Shown here piece by piece: positions 34,001 through 46,316 of a stretch of DNA of 64,000 nt. A program made the position numbers and the translations under genes. Position 1 is the first letter of the stretch, and each line of letters opens with the position of its first letter. This DNA comes from Amphiduros pacificus (taxonomy: Eukaryota > Annelida > Polychaeta > Phyllodocida > Hesionidae): the NCBI GenBank assembly GCA_949316495.1, contig OX439003.1, positions 52,887,879 to 52,951,878 on the forward strand. Reading direction: 5' to 3'. Under the pieces are notes generated by a model. It was not told where the DNA came from and made no database searches. It saw only the letters and a program-made list of their open reading frames with translations.

Positions 34001-36112
34001 CTGACAGAGAGGACAAAGAGAGAGCAAAAGCCAAAGTGAAGAGCGAAAGGGCAAGAATGAAACAGAAGAATGAAGAGAATGCAGAAAATAATAAGAGGAA
34101 ACGGAGGCCACGGAAACAAAAAGCTGCAAATGAAGATGGGGAAGAGACCATTTCTAAACCAAGAAAGAAAAAAAGTAAATTATAGTTTGTTATATTTAAT
34201 TTAGAGAAATAAATATAATATATGAAAAAATAGTTCAAATCAAAATTCTTTTTCAAGTTCTGAAGGACATGTTAACAGGGGTTCCAATCAAATTCTTCAT
34301 AAAAGTTCTGTAAATCATGTGACATTTTTGCCTGTTTTAATAAAATGTATGTTGGAACATGGCCTACAATATATAGCATTTTGTTTCAGGGAAGAAGCTG
34401 TATTATGATGAGAGTGATGAGGAAGCTGGTGGGGATGCTATGGTTATAGACCTCGACAACCAACTCAGGTTAGGCAACATATCCCACTCCATATAATTAT
34501 TAGGCAACATATCCCACTCCATATAATTATTAGGAAACATATCCCACTCCATATAATTATTAGGCAACATATCCCACTCCATATAATTATTAGGCAACAT
34601 ATCCCACTCCATATAATTATAGTCATCACAATCTCCCTAACAATGATCACCAACAATTACCTTTTATGGCCTTATAATGTGTCAGGTTTTCTTAATATAA
34701 AAATAAAAAGACATACTGATTTAAAAATGTAACATTTGTTGGTATCAAATAATTTTTGCACTCTCTGAAGCTAGAAAAATCAGTATTCAGGGAAATGGTG
34801 ATTAGGGGAAACAAACCTTTGAAATTCTTTCTGACTACAAATTAATTTTCTCATTTTATACATTAGCCAAGATCTGAGTGACTAATTCTTGAAGCTTATT
34901 TTCAGTGATGATGAATTGGTGCATGTTACTGCGGTCAATGGAGAGAATAGGCCACCAGGTGGCAGTAGCGACACAGAAGATATTGACATGATCAAGGTCA
35001 TGCAGAAACCCACAAGGGTTGGACGGAAACCAAAGCCAGTCAAAACGTTCAGTTCCGAGGAATCTGAGACCAAGCAACGCAAGAAGCAGCATACAGATAT
35101 GGAGAGTGGGGTCACGTCTCCTCCACCATTGCCGGGTATCCTCGGGGACCGTACACGCAAGGTGTCTGGATCCAGCTCAGCATCACGTACTCCAGGACAG
35201 TTCATATCCCTGTCAAATCTGAGCAATGTCCCCAACGTGAATGTGAACCAGATGCAGCCAGGGTCACTGCTCTTCGTGACAAGTGGGGCATCCACGACCG
35301 GAGAGAAGAGTGACTCTTCCGGTGTCATCCATGTTTACCTTGTGTCTGACCAGGGTGGTCTCCAGAGTGCAGGGGGCATGAATCCAGGCTCTATAATCCC
35401 AGTTGGTGACACTTTACCTGCTAATCCAGCATCTAAACCTGTGACCGTTCCAGGAGGAATAGTTACGTCCTCAAACACTATATCACCCAGTGCCACTGTG
35501 ACCTCACCGACTGCTATGCCAGCTGTCAATATGGCACCAAGCAGTCCAAGGTTTAAATCAATCCTCAAAACTCCACCGAAGGCATCACCAGCAGCTGTCT
35601 CCCGGACCGAGGATGCCCAACCTGGTATGCATCCTGACAATGCTATTGTGATAGATGCTCGTGACCTGATCATTCAATCCGGGGATGGTGACCCGGCCTC
35701 TCAGGCTTCAGACTCTGAAGGAGAGTATCTCATCATCGACCCAGAGAGTGGGTCCGTAAGCTGCACACAGAGTGGTAGGAGTGAGGCGGGGGGGCCTGCT
35801 GACACCACACCTAGTCATATATATGTGGTGAGTGACGACCCGCAACTCATATCACAGCATGCACAAAATGAGACTTATAGAACGACACAGGCCGTAACTC
35901 CACCAACCACATCCAACAACCTTATACCTCCCTCCCAAACCCAGACACCAAAACCTCTGCTCCCTAGCAGTATGCCATCCAGGGAAATTGTATTGACTAT
36001 GTCCGAAGAAGGTCACGTTACTATGGAGACTCAGACCATAGATACAGAAATTGAGGAAGCTATCACTACTGAGGTCATTAATTATGACAGTGCAGAGATT
36101 AATGTTGAGTAA
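28007..36112 (+). CDS. BDP1: TFIIIB subunit B'' (BDP1)
   Basis: A component of TFIIIB that joins TBP and BRF1 at tRNA, 5S and U6 promoters and helps RNA polymerase III open DNA; nuclear. The coding exons are 28007-28809, 29423-29515, 29911-30091, 30259-30365, 31059-31322, 32182-32309, 32532-32626, 32717-32771, 33938-34174, 34390-34468 and 34906-36112. Phases join without a break to give 1082 codons. The N-terminus has the family motif RRPRLSIRPNLGKRG and a second copy, RRRPRLNLQPRIAPRGG. Exon 4 holds MTMKDLIY-like LTMKDLIYMNPKSNPMK. Exon 5 is acidic and charged, ending VTIGPDGQIIINEA. Exons 6-9 form the SANT/Myb domain (LWTERETKKFYLALSAVGTD, LFPNRNRTELKRKFKREEK) and the following helix (FDQDFFDELAALD). 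The C-terminal 400 residues are Ser/Thr/Pro-rich and disordered, without the long repeats of vertebrate BDP1. The donor of exon 10 is a weak GTTAGG. Confidence 0.95.
31304..32036 (+). repeat. 29-bp array that duplicates the exon 5 donor site
   Basis: The unit is GATCATCATCAATGAAGCAAG followed by GTAATTAA. The first unit is the last 19 coding bases of BDP1 exon 5 plus its 5' splice site. About 25 further units follow in the intron. The first 17 or so keep AAG-GTAATT, AAG-GTAGTT or ATG-GTAATT; later ones have mutated to GTGCGCCAATTAA and lost the GT. Confidence 0.95.
34471..34620 (+). repeat. 30-bp tandem repeat at BDP1 intron 10 start
   Basis: Five near-identical 30-bp units (TAGGCAACATATCCCACTCC plus ATATAATTAT) begin two bases inside the intron, so the first unit supplies part of the GTTAGG donor. 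Later units lack the GT. Confidence 0.93.
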
Positions 36113-36433
36113 ATTTCAAGGATGATTTCTCACAAAGTTGATTGTTAAAGGCAGGAGGCAGCATATTATTTATTACTTTTATAATGTATCTTGTTGGTTA
36201 TATAACTTCAGCAAAATAATTATGATCTGAGATAGAAAAGATGCATGATAAACTGTCTGTTTGAAGAATCAAAAAGATAAACTTAGAGGTATGTATAAAT
36301 AAGCTTAATTACTGTAAAAATACACATAGTATGTATAATATATTATATAGCATAGTATGTATGTATATAGTACAGGCATTATTTTAGGCAATGCAGTTGT
36401 GAAACCAGAATATTGTGAATCCAGGAAATCTTT

Positions 36434-36439
36434 AATAAA
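36434..36439 (+). terminator. candidate BDP1 polyadenylation signal
   Basis: AATAAA about 320 bases past the BDP1 stop. Further candidates lie near 36522 and 36651. Use not shown. Confidence 0.5.
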
Positions 36440-36864
36440 GAACAATTAAATGTGGAAGTTGGTAGCATTCAAGCTTTACATGTAGAGTGCATATTTACAT
36501 GTAGAGTACTCCTTGAAACTCAATAAATTTTGTAAATAAGCACAATTTCAATTTGTATCTCAACATTTGGCATTGTATTTTCAATTTGCGATTACAAGTT
36601 GTCAAGATTATTAACTACTGACCATTCATTAGTTAATGTCTATATATTTATAATAAAATATATGCTGTAAAATGATGACCTTGTTTTCCCATCCATATAT
36701 AATGAAACTTCTCTGATTTTAGAATCAGCCATTTCTTATTAATTCCCACCTCCTGATATTGCTAAGATTGAATAGTATTCATAATACAGTATATTAGATT
36801 TGATCTGAGGAATTTTCTTTACAGATGGGTAAAGTGTGAGAAGTTTGGTAAGCGTCTTGTCATG

Positions 36865-38940
36865 CCTGAATATGAGGGGTAGGACTAGAGTCTGGTCAGC
36901 CCTGAGTGTGAGGGGTAGGACTAGAGTCTGGTGAGTGTGAGGGGTAGGACTAGAGTCTGGTCAGCCCAGAGTGTGAGGGGTAGGACTAGAGTCTGGTCGG
37001 CCCTGAGTGTGAAGGGTAGGACTGGTGTCTGGTCAGCCCTGGGTGTGAAGGGTAGGACAAGAGTCTGGTCAGCCTAGAGTGTGAGGGGTAGGACTAGAGT
37101 CAGGTCAGCCCTGAGTGTGAGGGGTAGGACTAGATTCTGGTCAGCCTAGAGTGTGAGGGGTAGGACTAGAGTCAGGTCAGCCCTGAGTGTGAGGGGTAGG
37201 ACTGGTGTCTGGTCAGCCCAGAGTGTGAGGGGTAGGACTAGATTCTGGTCAGCCAAGAGTGTGAGGGGTAGGAGTGAAATCTGGTCAGCCCTGAGTGTGA
37301 GGGGTAGGACTAGATTCTGGTCAGCCCTGGGTTTGAGGGGAAGGACTGAAGTCTGGTCAGCCCTGAGTGTGAGGGGTAGGACTAGAGTCTGGTCAGCCCA
37401 GAGTGTGAGGGGTAGGACTGGTGTCTGGTCAGCCCAGAGTGTGAGGGGTAGGACTGGAGTCTGGTCAGCCCTGGGTGTGAGGGGTAGGACTAGAGTCTGG
37501 TCAGCCCAGAGTGTGAGGGGTAGGACTAGATTCTGGTCAGCCCAGAGTGTGAGGGGTAGGACTAGATTCTGGTCAGCCCAGAGTGTGAGGGGTAGAACTG
37601 AAGTCTGGTCAGCCCTGAGTGTGAGGGGTAGGACTGGAGTATTGTCAGCCCAGAGTGTGAGGGGCAGGACTAGATTCTGGTCAGCCCAGAGTGTTAGGGG
37701 TAAGACTGAAGTCTGGTCAGCCCAGAGTGTGAGGGGTAGGACTGGAGTATGGTCAGCCCAGAGTGTGAGGGGTAGGACTAGATTCTGGTCAGCCCAGAGT
37801 GTGAGGAGTAGGACTGGAGTCTGGTCAGCTCTAGGTATGAGGGGTAGGACTGGAGTATGGTCAGCCCAGAGTGGGAGGGGTAGGACTAGATTCTGGTCAG
37901 CCCTGAGTGTGAGGGGTAGGACTAGAGTCTGGTCAGCCCTGGGTGTGAGGGGTAGGACTAGAGTCTGGTCAGCCCTGATTGTGAGGGTAGGACTGGAGTC
38001 TGGTCAGCTCTAGGTGTGAGGGGTAGGACTGGAGTCTGGTCAGCCCAGAGTGTGAGGGGTAGGAGTAGATTCTGGTCATACCTGGGTGTGAGGGGTAGGA
38101 CTAGAGTCTGGTCAGCCCTGAGTGTGAGGGGTAGGACAGGAGTCTGGTCAGCCCTGAGTGTGAGGGGTAGGACTGGAGTCTGGTGAGTGTGAGGGGTAGG
38201 ACTAGTGTCTGGTCAGCCCTGAGTGTGAGGGGTAGGACTGGAGTCTGGTGAGTGTGAGGGGTAGGACTAGATTCTGGTCAGCCCTGAGTGTGAGGGGTAG
38301 GACTGAAGTCTGGTCAGCTCTGAGTGTGAGGAGTAGGACTGGAGTCTGGTCAGCCCAGAGTGTGAGGGGTAGGACAGGAGTCTGGTCAGCCCTGAGTGTG
38401 AGGGGTAGGACTGAAGTCTGGTCAGCCCTGAGTGTGAGGGGTAGGACTAGATTCTGGTCAGCCCTGGGTGTGAGGGGTAGGACTGAAGTCTGGTGAGTGT
38501 GAGGGGTAGGACTGAAGTCTGGTCAGCCCTGAGTGTGAGGGGTAGGACTGGAGTATGGTCAGCCCTGGGTGTGAGGGGTAGGACTAGAGTCTGGTCAGCC
38601 CTGAGTGTGAGGGTAGGACTAGATTCTGGTCAGCCCTGGGTGTGAGGGGTAGGACTGAAGTCTGGTCAGCCCTGAGTGTGAGGAGTAGGACTGGAGTCTG
38701 GTCAGCCCAGAGTGTGAGGGGTAGGACAGGAGTCTGGTCAGCCCTGAGTGTGAGGGGTAGGAATGGAGTCTGGTCAGCTCTGAGTGAGAGGGGTAGGACT
38801 GGAGTCTGGTCAGCTCTAGGTGTGTGGGGTAGGACTGGAGTCTGGTCAGCCCTGAGTGTGAGGAGTAGGACTAGAGTCTGGCCAGCCCTGAGTGTGAGGG
38901 GTAGGACTGGAGTCTGGTCAGCCCAGAGTGTGAGGGGTTG
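36865..38940 (+). repeat. 36-bp minisatellite downstream of BDP1
   Basis: Nearly 58 copies of a 36-bp unit (GTGTGAGGGGTAGGACTGGA plus GTCTGGTCAGCCCTGA), some shortened. Frequent variant sites are CTGAG/CAGAG and GGAGTC/AGATTC. The unit is 12 codons without a stop, so it opens long frames reading SVRGRTGVWSAQ; there is no start context or flanking domain to suggest a protein. Confidence 0.96.
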
Positions 38941-39089
38941 ACTCTGTCAAATTAGTACTGTATTATTTGGGTCACAAACCATAGTATTGCCTTTTTCCAC
39001 TCCTTTGTGTAGAGTAGGATCTATAATATCTATTTTATCCTTCATTTACAAAGTTAGGAATCAAATCTTTTACTTCCTTGTCTAAGATA

Positions 39090-39225
39090 GGTTTTTGCTT
39101 GTTTGGGGGCTTGCATCACTTTCAGAATTATTTCAGTTATTCCATGACAAAACCAACTCGTAGCAGATATAGTGCTGCCTCACTGAATCCACCCAGTCAC
39201 AGATTTACAAGAACAATTGGTTTGC
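39090..39225 (-). mobile_element. SINE fragment, reverse
   Basis: In reverse this reads as the 3' half of the SINE at 16813: the CTGTGACTGGGTGGATTC block, the GAGGCAGCACTATATCTGCT block, and a diverged tail. The tRNA-like head is missing. Confidence 0.85.
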
Positions 39226-39234
39226 CCTGTAAGC

Positions 39235-39640
39235 ACGACCTATAATTTAATGTATGCTGATGATGCTATGTTGATTGCTGAACCAGCATGGGACCCACAG
39301 AACGTGCCTAACTCACTTTATAATTGTAATTGCAGGTTAATATTTCAAAAACTAATATAGTCATTTTATGGAGAGAGGAGTATTGAGGAAATTTCCATCA
39401 TGGTTCTTTGTTGATAATCAGCTTGTAGTGTAAGGCTACCTTGGGATTAGAATTATTTGCACTGGAACCTTCACTTCAGCTATAAAGAAACAGATCACCC
39501 AAGCCAAATGAGCTCTGCATATCCTTCCTATGTGCAAAGTTAAAGAGATTTATGTCACCTATTGATATTATTCTGGAACTTTTCGATTCCTGCATCATCC
39601 CTTTTTACATTATGGATGTGAAATGCATAGAGAACTGCAT
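39235..39640 (+). mobile_element. decayed LINE reverse transcriptase fragment
   Basis: The plus-strand translation shows the catalytic block YNLMYADDAMLIAE (39241-39282). Stop-interrupted pieces resembling the thumb and downstream region follow (VIFMERGVLRKFP, GYLGIRIICTGTFTSAIKK, LFDSCIIPFYIMDV). Several stops and shifts make it a dead relic of a LINE lineage different from 5602-10260. Confidence 0.85.
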
Positions 39641-40175
39641 TAGCTTCCAGCCAGCTCCAACGACTGCTTTCCTTCCAAATTTGTATCTGGCCATCTTCTA
39701 ATATAATTTATCTTTGATTCCATGTTTGCAGTATCACAAAAAGATTTTGCAAAAGTTGGCTTAATCTGGTTCAAAGTCTACAAAAGGGCTATGAAAAAAA
39801 TTCAGGTCACTTTGGTGCCCGGAAGTAATTGGTCGCTCGAGGAGTTATATTACGTCACAATGCATTTTCACGTGAGGTCAATCAAAACAATACCCACAAC
39901 ATTCGAATATTTTCAACGCACCAATCAATATTTAGCATGCACTTGAGAAGACTGACTTCCCGGCACAAAAGTGATCTGAATTTTCTGCAGCCAAGAAAGT
40001 TGTCAAAAACATGGTATATATTTAATAATTTGGACTATTTTCTCTGGAATTGTTCAATCTTTGTATTCTGCATCTGCTGTCCAAAGCACACCATCTGCAA
40101 TGCTCTGTACACGTCACAGTAAGGAAATTCCAAGAAACTTGTTTCATCTCTTGGTATACACCATATTTGCGTACA
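39620..40175 (+). repeat. dispersed repeat R2, copy B
   Basis: It matches copy A (4157-5097 and on past 5551) over about 500 bases. It lacks the MITE that interrupts copy A: here TCTCTTGGTATACACCATAT is continuous. Its left edge abuts the LINE relic and its right edge the SINE. Confidence 0.85.
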
Positions 40176-40186
40176 CATAAGTAAGG

Positions 40187-40418
40187 CCATGGGCCGTGGC
40201 GCAGCTGGTTAGAGCGCCAGCTTATTAGCACCAGTTCCTCTGTGGTGATCCAAAGGTTGTGGTTTCGAACCCCGGCCGTGCCGAGATTGAACTCTTGATA
40301 CAATTTCCCACATGAGCTGAGGCCTGTGCCAAAGGGTTAACCCATTGTCCTTGTAAATCTGTGACCGGGTGGGTTGTCATGTCAAAGACCTAGGTCTCAT
40401 CACAAAATGACTGAAATG
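40187..40418 (+). mobile_element. tRNA-derived SINE, 3' truncated
   Basis: Same family as 16813-17130. It has the A box (TGGCGCAGCTGG) and a slightly altered B box (GGTTTCGAACCCC), then the body. It stops in the last third after GACTGAAATGACT, without the CAAA tail. Confidence 0.9.
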
Positions 40419-40792
40419 ACTCCACATGTGTCTCGAAACCTAAACAACCTACATCCTTTACTGAACTATGAGTAATGTTTTCTCTTTTTTCCTCATCCTG
40501 TTCCGGACCAACAAAGTTACAAAGCAAATAAACTTTTTTTGCAACAGCTCCAGACCTACAAACCGACAAGGCAATCACTCATTTACCTAAAATATCTAGA
40601 GCAAAGTATTTAAATATCCATGGCCATCTCTGTTTTCATACCTATATGACTCCTGTATATCATTTATCAACCTTATTTATGTATATTCCCAAAGATATTG
40701 ATGCAAGAATTGCGAATTTACAAAGTTTTTTATTGTAACAATTGAAGAATTTAAAATTCCCATTGCTCTTTTGTTAATTTCCTGCTCGTCAT
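40419..40792. other. spacer between SINE copies
   Basis: No gene or element recognised. Confidence 0.4.
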
Positions 40793-40802
40793 TAATTTCC
40801 AA

Positions 40803-41108
40803 TGGCCACGGGCTGTGGCGCAGTTGGTTAGAGCACCAGCTTATTTGCACCAGTTCCTCTGTGGTGATCAAAAGTTGTGGGTTCGAACCCCGGCCGTGCC
40901 GAGATTGAACTCATAATACAAATTCCAAAATTCCCTAAAGGGTTAATCTGTTGTCCTTGTAAATCTGTGACCGGGTGGATTGTCATGTCAAGGACCTGCG
41001 ACATGACAATTTAGTGAGGCAGCACTATACCTGCTACAAGTAGGTCTCATCACGAAATGACTGAAATAATGTTGAAAGTGATGTAAAATCCCAAACAGAC
41101 ACACAAAT
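40803..41108 (+). mobile_element. tRNA-derived SINE, complete
   Basis: Third clear copy of the 16813 family, with A box TGGCGCAGTTGG and B box GGTTCGAACCCC. It is flanked by an approximate 10-bp duplication AATTTCCAAT (left near 40793, right near 41110). The tail is CAAACAGACACACAAA. Confidence 0.92.
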
Positions 41109-41127
41109 CAATTTCCAATTCCTTTAA

Positions 41128-42075
41128 GGGTATTTATGGGTGTTGGTAGTGAGTGCCCCCTAGTGGCAAAGGAGTAAATTACCAAACTTACTGTACTTGA
41201 TGGAAATTGGTACATTTACGGTGTAAAAATACATTCCCTATCAAATTAAAAGCATATATGACATGAATCAATATTTAAACACCTCAATAGTTGAACGATA
41301 AGGTATTATTTCAAGTATATTTCTTTCAAAATAGTATTTTGTCCTAATTTTCCTTGATGATAGTTTTTATGAGAAATGAAGAAAACAAGCAAATAAGTTC
41401 TGCAGATTACACAACAGAAGTAGGCTTGTTTTTAGCTGTGTTTATTTCATTTCATTGGGAAGAAAATTCCCTGCGGTCCTAGTGAAACAGATTTTCTCAT
41501 TTTGATTAGTGTAATTTGGAAATAAAAAGGAAGTTGGCAATCAGATATGTGAAGGGAGGTGAAAACATTCATATTTTTGAAATGATCAAGTGTGTACTTT
41601 ACCTCTTTTTTTCTCTTAATGTATTTGAAAAATAGGAAATCTGTTTCACTAAGATCACAGTAAATATTGTTAAGATCAATTTTATAAAGTTGTTTGGAAA
41701 TCCACTTTATTATGTTATTATGGTCCCACAATCTGCAGAACTTTCCTTTAACATTTTGACATGACAATATAAATTTTGGAGCAGTGACATATTACTACGC
41801 CACTTTTTTTAGTTAAAAAGATATGAAGCTTTCAATATAATCAAAGAAATTCCATTGTGATTTTCAAATAATAAATCAATAATTTTATTACAAAAATGAA
41901 TACCATAAAATGTCATTTCATGACTTGAAAGTTTTAATGAAAAGGGAACTCTTTTTGACAGTTGAGCATTTTTCCCGTACTTTTTTAAAACGTTCCATCT
42001 TGGCGTAAAAAGAAAGTAGTTCCCTCAGAAAATCTGCCACCAGAGGACACTCACAACCAACACCCATAAATACCC
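41128..42075. mobile_element. piggyBac-like non-autonomous element, 948 bp
   Basis: It is flanked by TTAA on both sides (41124-41127 and 42076-42079). Inverted ends of about 41 bases start GGGTATTTATGGGTGTTGGT and continue GTGAGTGYCCYCTRGTGGCA, with a few mismatches. TTAA duplication is the hallmark of piggyBac-type insertion; the exact superfamily is an inference. The interior is AT-rich. A 106-codon reverse frame (41447-41767) resembles no transposase I know. Confidence 0.85.
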
Positions 42076-42079
42076 TTAA

Positions 42080-43050
42080 GTACATTTGTTTTATGATTGA
42101 TCTGTGAAGTTGACGACACACACTACTTATGTATGTCTTGCAATGAAATCATTAAATGGGGATTCCGAGCAGCAGCCTCAGCTTTGATATTGCTCTGTGG
42201 AATAGAGCAGTTCTCATCATGTTATTTTCCATAAATCTTAGTGTTCTCCAATCAGCACGCCCACATAGATCTGGAAGGGTCTCAAAGAAGACCATCACAA
42301 CGAGATAAGAATTTGTTCAATAAAAATATCTTTAAGCAATACACACAAAGTTACGAAGTTGTTGAGAAGCATTTTATTTTTCCTGTTCCTTTTAAAAAAA
42401 TTGTATATTTAATTATGATACATATGAAATATCAATTTAATTTGTCATCACCATTAAACGATACAGCACCAAACAATTTTCAGGTAAATATTTTACATCA
42501 CGAAAAGTACATGCTAAAATCATATTCTAAAAAATTGTTTAAATAATGTAATGCCCTCAATTCTAACAAACTCAACACACATTATTTATATTAGATATAG
42601 ATGGCCTTTGCACACAGCACACAACAAATCTATGTTTTTTACTCTGAAACCCTCTGGCCTTTTGTGCAGAACCTGCTTGTTGCTGAACTTTAAAATTGTA
42701 AAAGAAAATATATTATTCCTTATCCATTTTATTACAGAAAAATTATTTATAGAATAGCATGATGTCTGTAAAATTGTTTATATATATATATTCATTCACA
42801 GGGACATTAAATTTAAACATTTGTGAATATTTTAATTAATGGCTGTTTTTTCATTGATTAAAATACACCATTTGCTTTTGCTTTAAAATATTTCATGGTT
42901 ACAAGACTACAAAATGCCGACTTTTTGCAGCTATCCAGAACATTGCAAATCAGCCTTTGGCTGTGCATGACGTGTCAATATCAATGATAGAAGAGATAGC
43001 AAGGTTACAATTGCAGAAGCAACCAGGCATCATAACAAGGACTAATAGAG
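42080..43050. other. intergenic stretch, nothing recognised
   Basis: AT-rich; small open frames only, none with a recognisable motif. Confidence 0.5.
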
Positions 43051-44160
43051 CTAAATAAAGCCATCTTTCAATAGTAACAAAGCTGTCAATCACCATGCGT
43101 CATAAAAATTGATAATAAAGCTAGAAGTAGTCATGCCTCAAGAGTAGAAAAGCAATCAATCACCATGCATCATAAGAATTGGTGATCAAGCTAGAAATAG
43201 TCATGCCTCAAGAGTAGAAAAGCTATCAATCACCATGCATCATAAAAATTGGTGATAAAGCTAGAAATAGTCATGCCTCAAGAGTAACAAAGCAGTCAAT
43301 CACCATGCATCATAAGAATTGGTGATAAAGCTAGAAATAGTCATGCCTCAAGAGTAGCAAAGCTGTCAATCACCATGCAACATAAGAATTGGTGATAAAG
43401 CTAGAAATAGTCATGCCTCAAGAGTAGCAAAGCTGTCAATCACCATGCATCATAAGAATTGGTGATAAAGCTAGAAATATCCATGCCTCAAGAGTAGCAT
43501 AACTGTCAATCACCATGCATCAAAGGAATTGGTGATAAAGCTAGAAATAGTCATGCCTCAAGAGTAGCAAAGCAGTCAATCACCATGCATCATAAGAATT
43601 GGTGATAAAGCTAGAAATAGTCATGCCTCAAGAGTAGCAAAGCAATCAATCACCATGCATCATAAGAATTGGTGATAAAGCTAGAAATACTCATGCCTCA
43701 AGAGTAGCAAAGCAGTCAATCACCATGCATCATAAGAATTGGTGATAAAGCTAGAAATACTCATGCCTCAAGAGTAGAAAAGCAATCAATCACCATGCAT
43801 CATAAGAATTGGTGATAAAGCTAGAAATAGTCATGCCTCAAGAGTAGCAAAGCAGTCAATCACCATGCATCATAAGAATTGGTGATAAAGCTAGAAATAG
43901 TCATGCCTCAAGAGTAACAAAGCAGTCAATCACCATGCATCATAAGAATTGGTGATAAAGCTAGAAATACTCATGCCTCAAGAGTAACAAAGCAGTCAAT
44001 CACCATGCATCATAAGAATTGGTGATAAAGCTAGAAATACTCATGCCTCAAGAGTAACAAAGCAGTCAATCACCATGCATCATAAGAATTGGTGATACAG
44101 CTAGAAATACTCATGCCTCAAGAGTAACAAAGCAGTCAATCACCATGCATCATAAGAAGG
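43051..44160 (+). repeat. 70-bp minisatellite, about 16 copies
   Basis: Regular 70-bp units containing GCTAGAAATAGTCATGCCTC and TCAATCACCATGCATCATAA, with high identity. The first and last units are more diverged, as usual at array edges. Confidence 0.95.
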
Positions 44161-45452
44161 GTGAAAAAAGCTAAAGTAATGATAGAAAATTTGATTGAAA
44201 TTGTCAATGTCAGCAGATTTGCTGGCGTCAATTAAAACATGTATTATATGATGTCACATTTCTTAAAAGAAAATTTACATGAGTCTGATTTCATTGACAA
44301 TTCTTTTATATTGTCTCAATCAGTTATATATATTTGCTACAATATTCTACAAATACAATATCAAATGAGATCAAAGATGACTGTCTTTTATCATAATGAC
44401 AGCACCATATGTGTGCGAGTGATATATCTATCTTTAGAAAGATAAAAAAAACTATGCATATGCACTACCCTGTTAAGTTCATATTTGAAGCATTCATGAG
44501 ATCACAGAGGTCACAGGCAATTTTACAGAGGTTTGGGGTAATCTTAAATTATATGTGGCCACGAAACTGTGATACAAGCAAGCTATCTCACTAAAATCAA
44601 CCAAAATACACCAACCATGGTTATTGTGTTTTGCTGAAAGTGCAAAGTACTGGCTGTACTCTTGTGACCACCAGGTGGTCAAATGTATGCAAGAATGCAA
44701 CTTCTATTGTGGTCTGTCAGGGTGTTAGGCCTGTAACACCCTGTACCACTGGACAAACATCAAGGGACAAACAGGGCTCTGTAAGCCAAATCACTCCATT
44801 GTCCCAATCTGAAGGTTTCCCATTGTTAGCAAGATTTTACTAAACAGATGTTTGCACGAGATCATTGGTCAGCTAAATAACGTTTGTTTACAAAGTGTCC
44901 AATGGATGATTTGGATTCTAGCAGAAGACTCATCTACTTTCAAATGGCACAGAAATTTATGATGGGGAAATATGACGGGTATTAACATTTGATTGCAAAG
45001 TTCAGGTCAGAAATATTTATATTATGCGAAAACCTCATTTCATTATTGTTTAAATGATTAATAAATCACTACTTTTAAAACATCTCAATCAAAATCATGA
45101 TACTTAGTTATATAGTTTCAAACCAAATTGGCTGATGTGTGAGAGGTCTTGTCATTCAGCAGTCCTACCACAATGTTTACAACAAGTTCTAAATGTTTAT
45201 CTACATATCACGATATTGATCACTTTCTTCTAAATTCAAGTCACTGATATTTGTTATTTATCACAATTGCTTTACTCCAGTTTTATAGCATATAGTGCAC
45301 TATTTATCAATCTAGAATTAAAAAATGCACTATTTATCAATCTAGAATTTTTACACTAAATAAAACGATTCTGACAAAGGAAAATGTGTCTAAAAAAGCT
45401 AAAGATCGGTGTTTGAAATGAAAGGTTTGGTTGTCATCATGATATTTTAGTT
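44161..45452. other. 3' flank of the fibrocystin-like gene
   Basis: No gene recognised. It probably includes the 3' UTR of the minus-strand gene ending at 45453. A short inverted motif CACCAGGTGGT lies near 44671. Confidence 0.4.
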
Positions 45453-46280
45453 TCACATTGTAGGCGAGATGGATGTGGAGCTGGTTGGACGGGTACCCCT
45501 CTCTTCATCGATCAGCAGGCGCTGTTGAGAGGAAGAGTTGGAGGAACTCCCATGACTTCCTGCTGAAACTTTCAATTCACTTTCTTCTTGAGGAATTGTC
45601 TTGCTTGGTTTCCTAACTGTTAAGACAATATAGGCATATATTAATTAAAATAGAATACCATATAATGCATCTGCACAAATTGAAAATCTATTAAACATGT
45701 GTGTATGTGTGACAGTTTGGATGTATGTTATTAAACTTCTCATGATGATAGATTCAAGTACCAGTATTTGTTTGTGAACAGCAAGAACTATATATGGAAA
45801 ACAGTTTGTGTGTTTTTGATGTGCCATTTGTGAGGCTCATCATTTCCTGTGTTTGGGGCCTCCGAGCCCGGGAATGTGGTGACGTTTTCCTTCAGTTCCA
45901 GTGCCTGCTCATGTGAATGGCATTCCTTGTCTTCTGATCTCCTGTTCGGTTCAGTGTTCGTGGAGCAGTGATTGACAACTTTCAGTTTCTTTGCTTTATG
46001 TTGTGTGGCGTACCCTGGTAGATTATGAAGGATATATTTTGTTTCATTATAATACCGAATCTCAACATTGAAAAATGGAATCTTTAGTCTGTTTGGAATG
46101 GAAAAATAGTTAATTTACTTGGTGTTCATCTCAAAATACAGCAACTCCTCACAAAGCCTGTGCGATGGGAAGCACTCATTCCCGGGGTGTCGGCAAACAC
46201 CAAGTCAACATCTCACACTCTTGTCACTGCAGACGAGTCATTCACTATGCAGGATGGATTCGATGTGTGTGTGTGTGTGT

Positions 46281-46316
<36 letters not shown>

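Noticed and set aside
37153-38941. Arg/Trp-rich 12-residue repeat protein
   Set aside because: It is a frame through the 36-bp minisatellite; unit variants change residues without restraint and shortened units break the frame.
43051-44160. CRISPR-like regular array
   Set aside because: The 70-bp units are continuous tandem copies with no unique spacers, in animal DNA.
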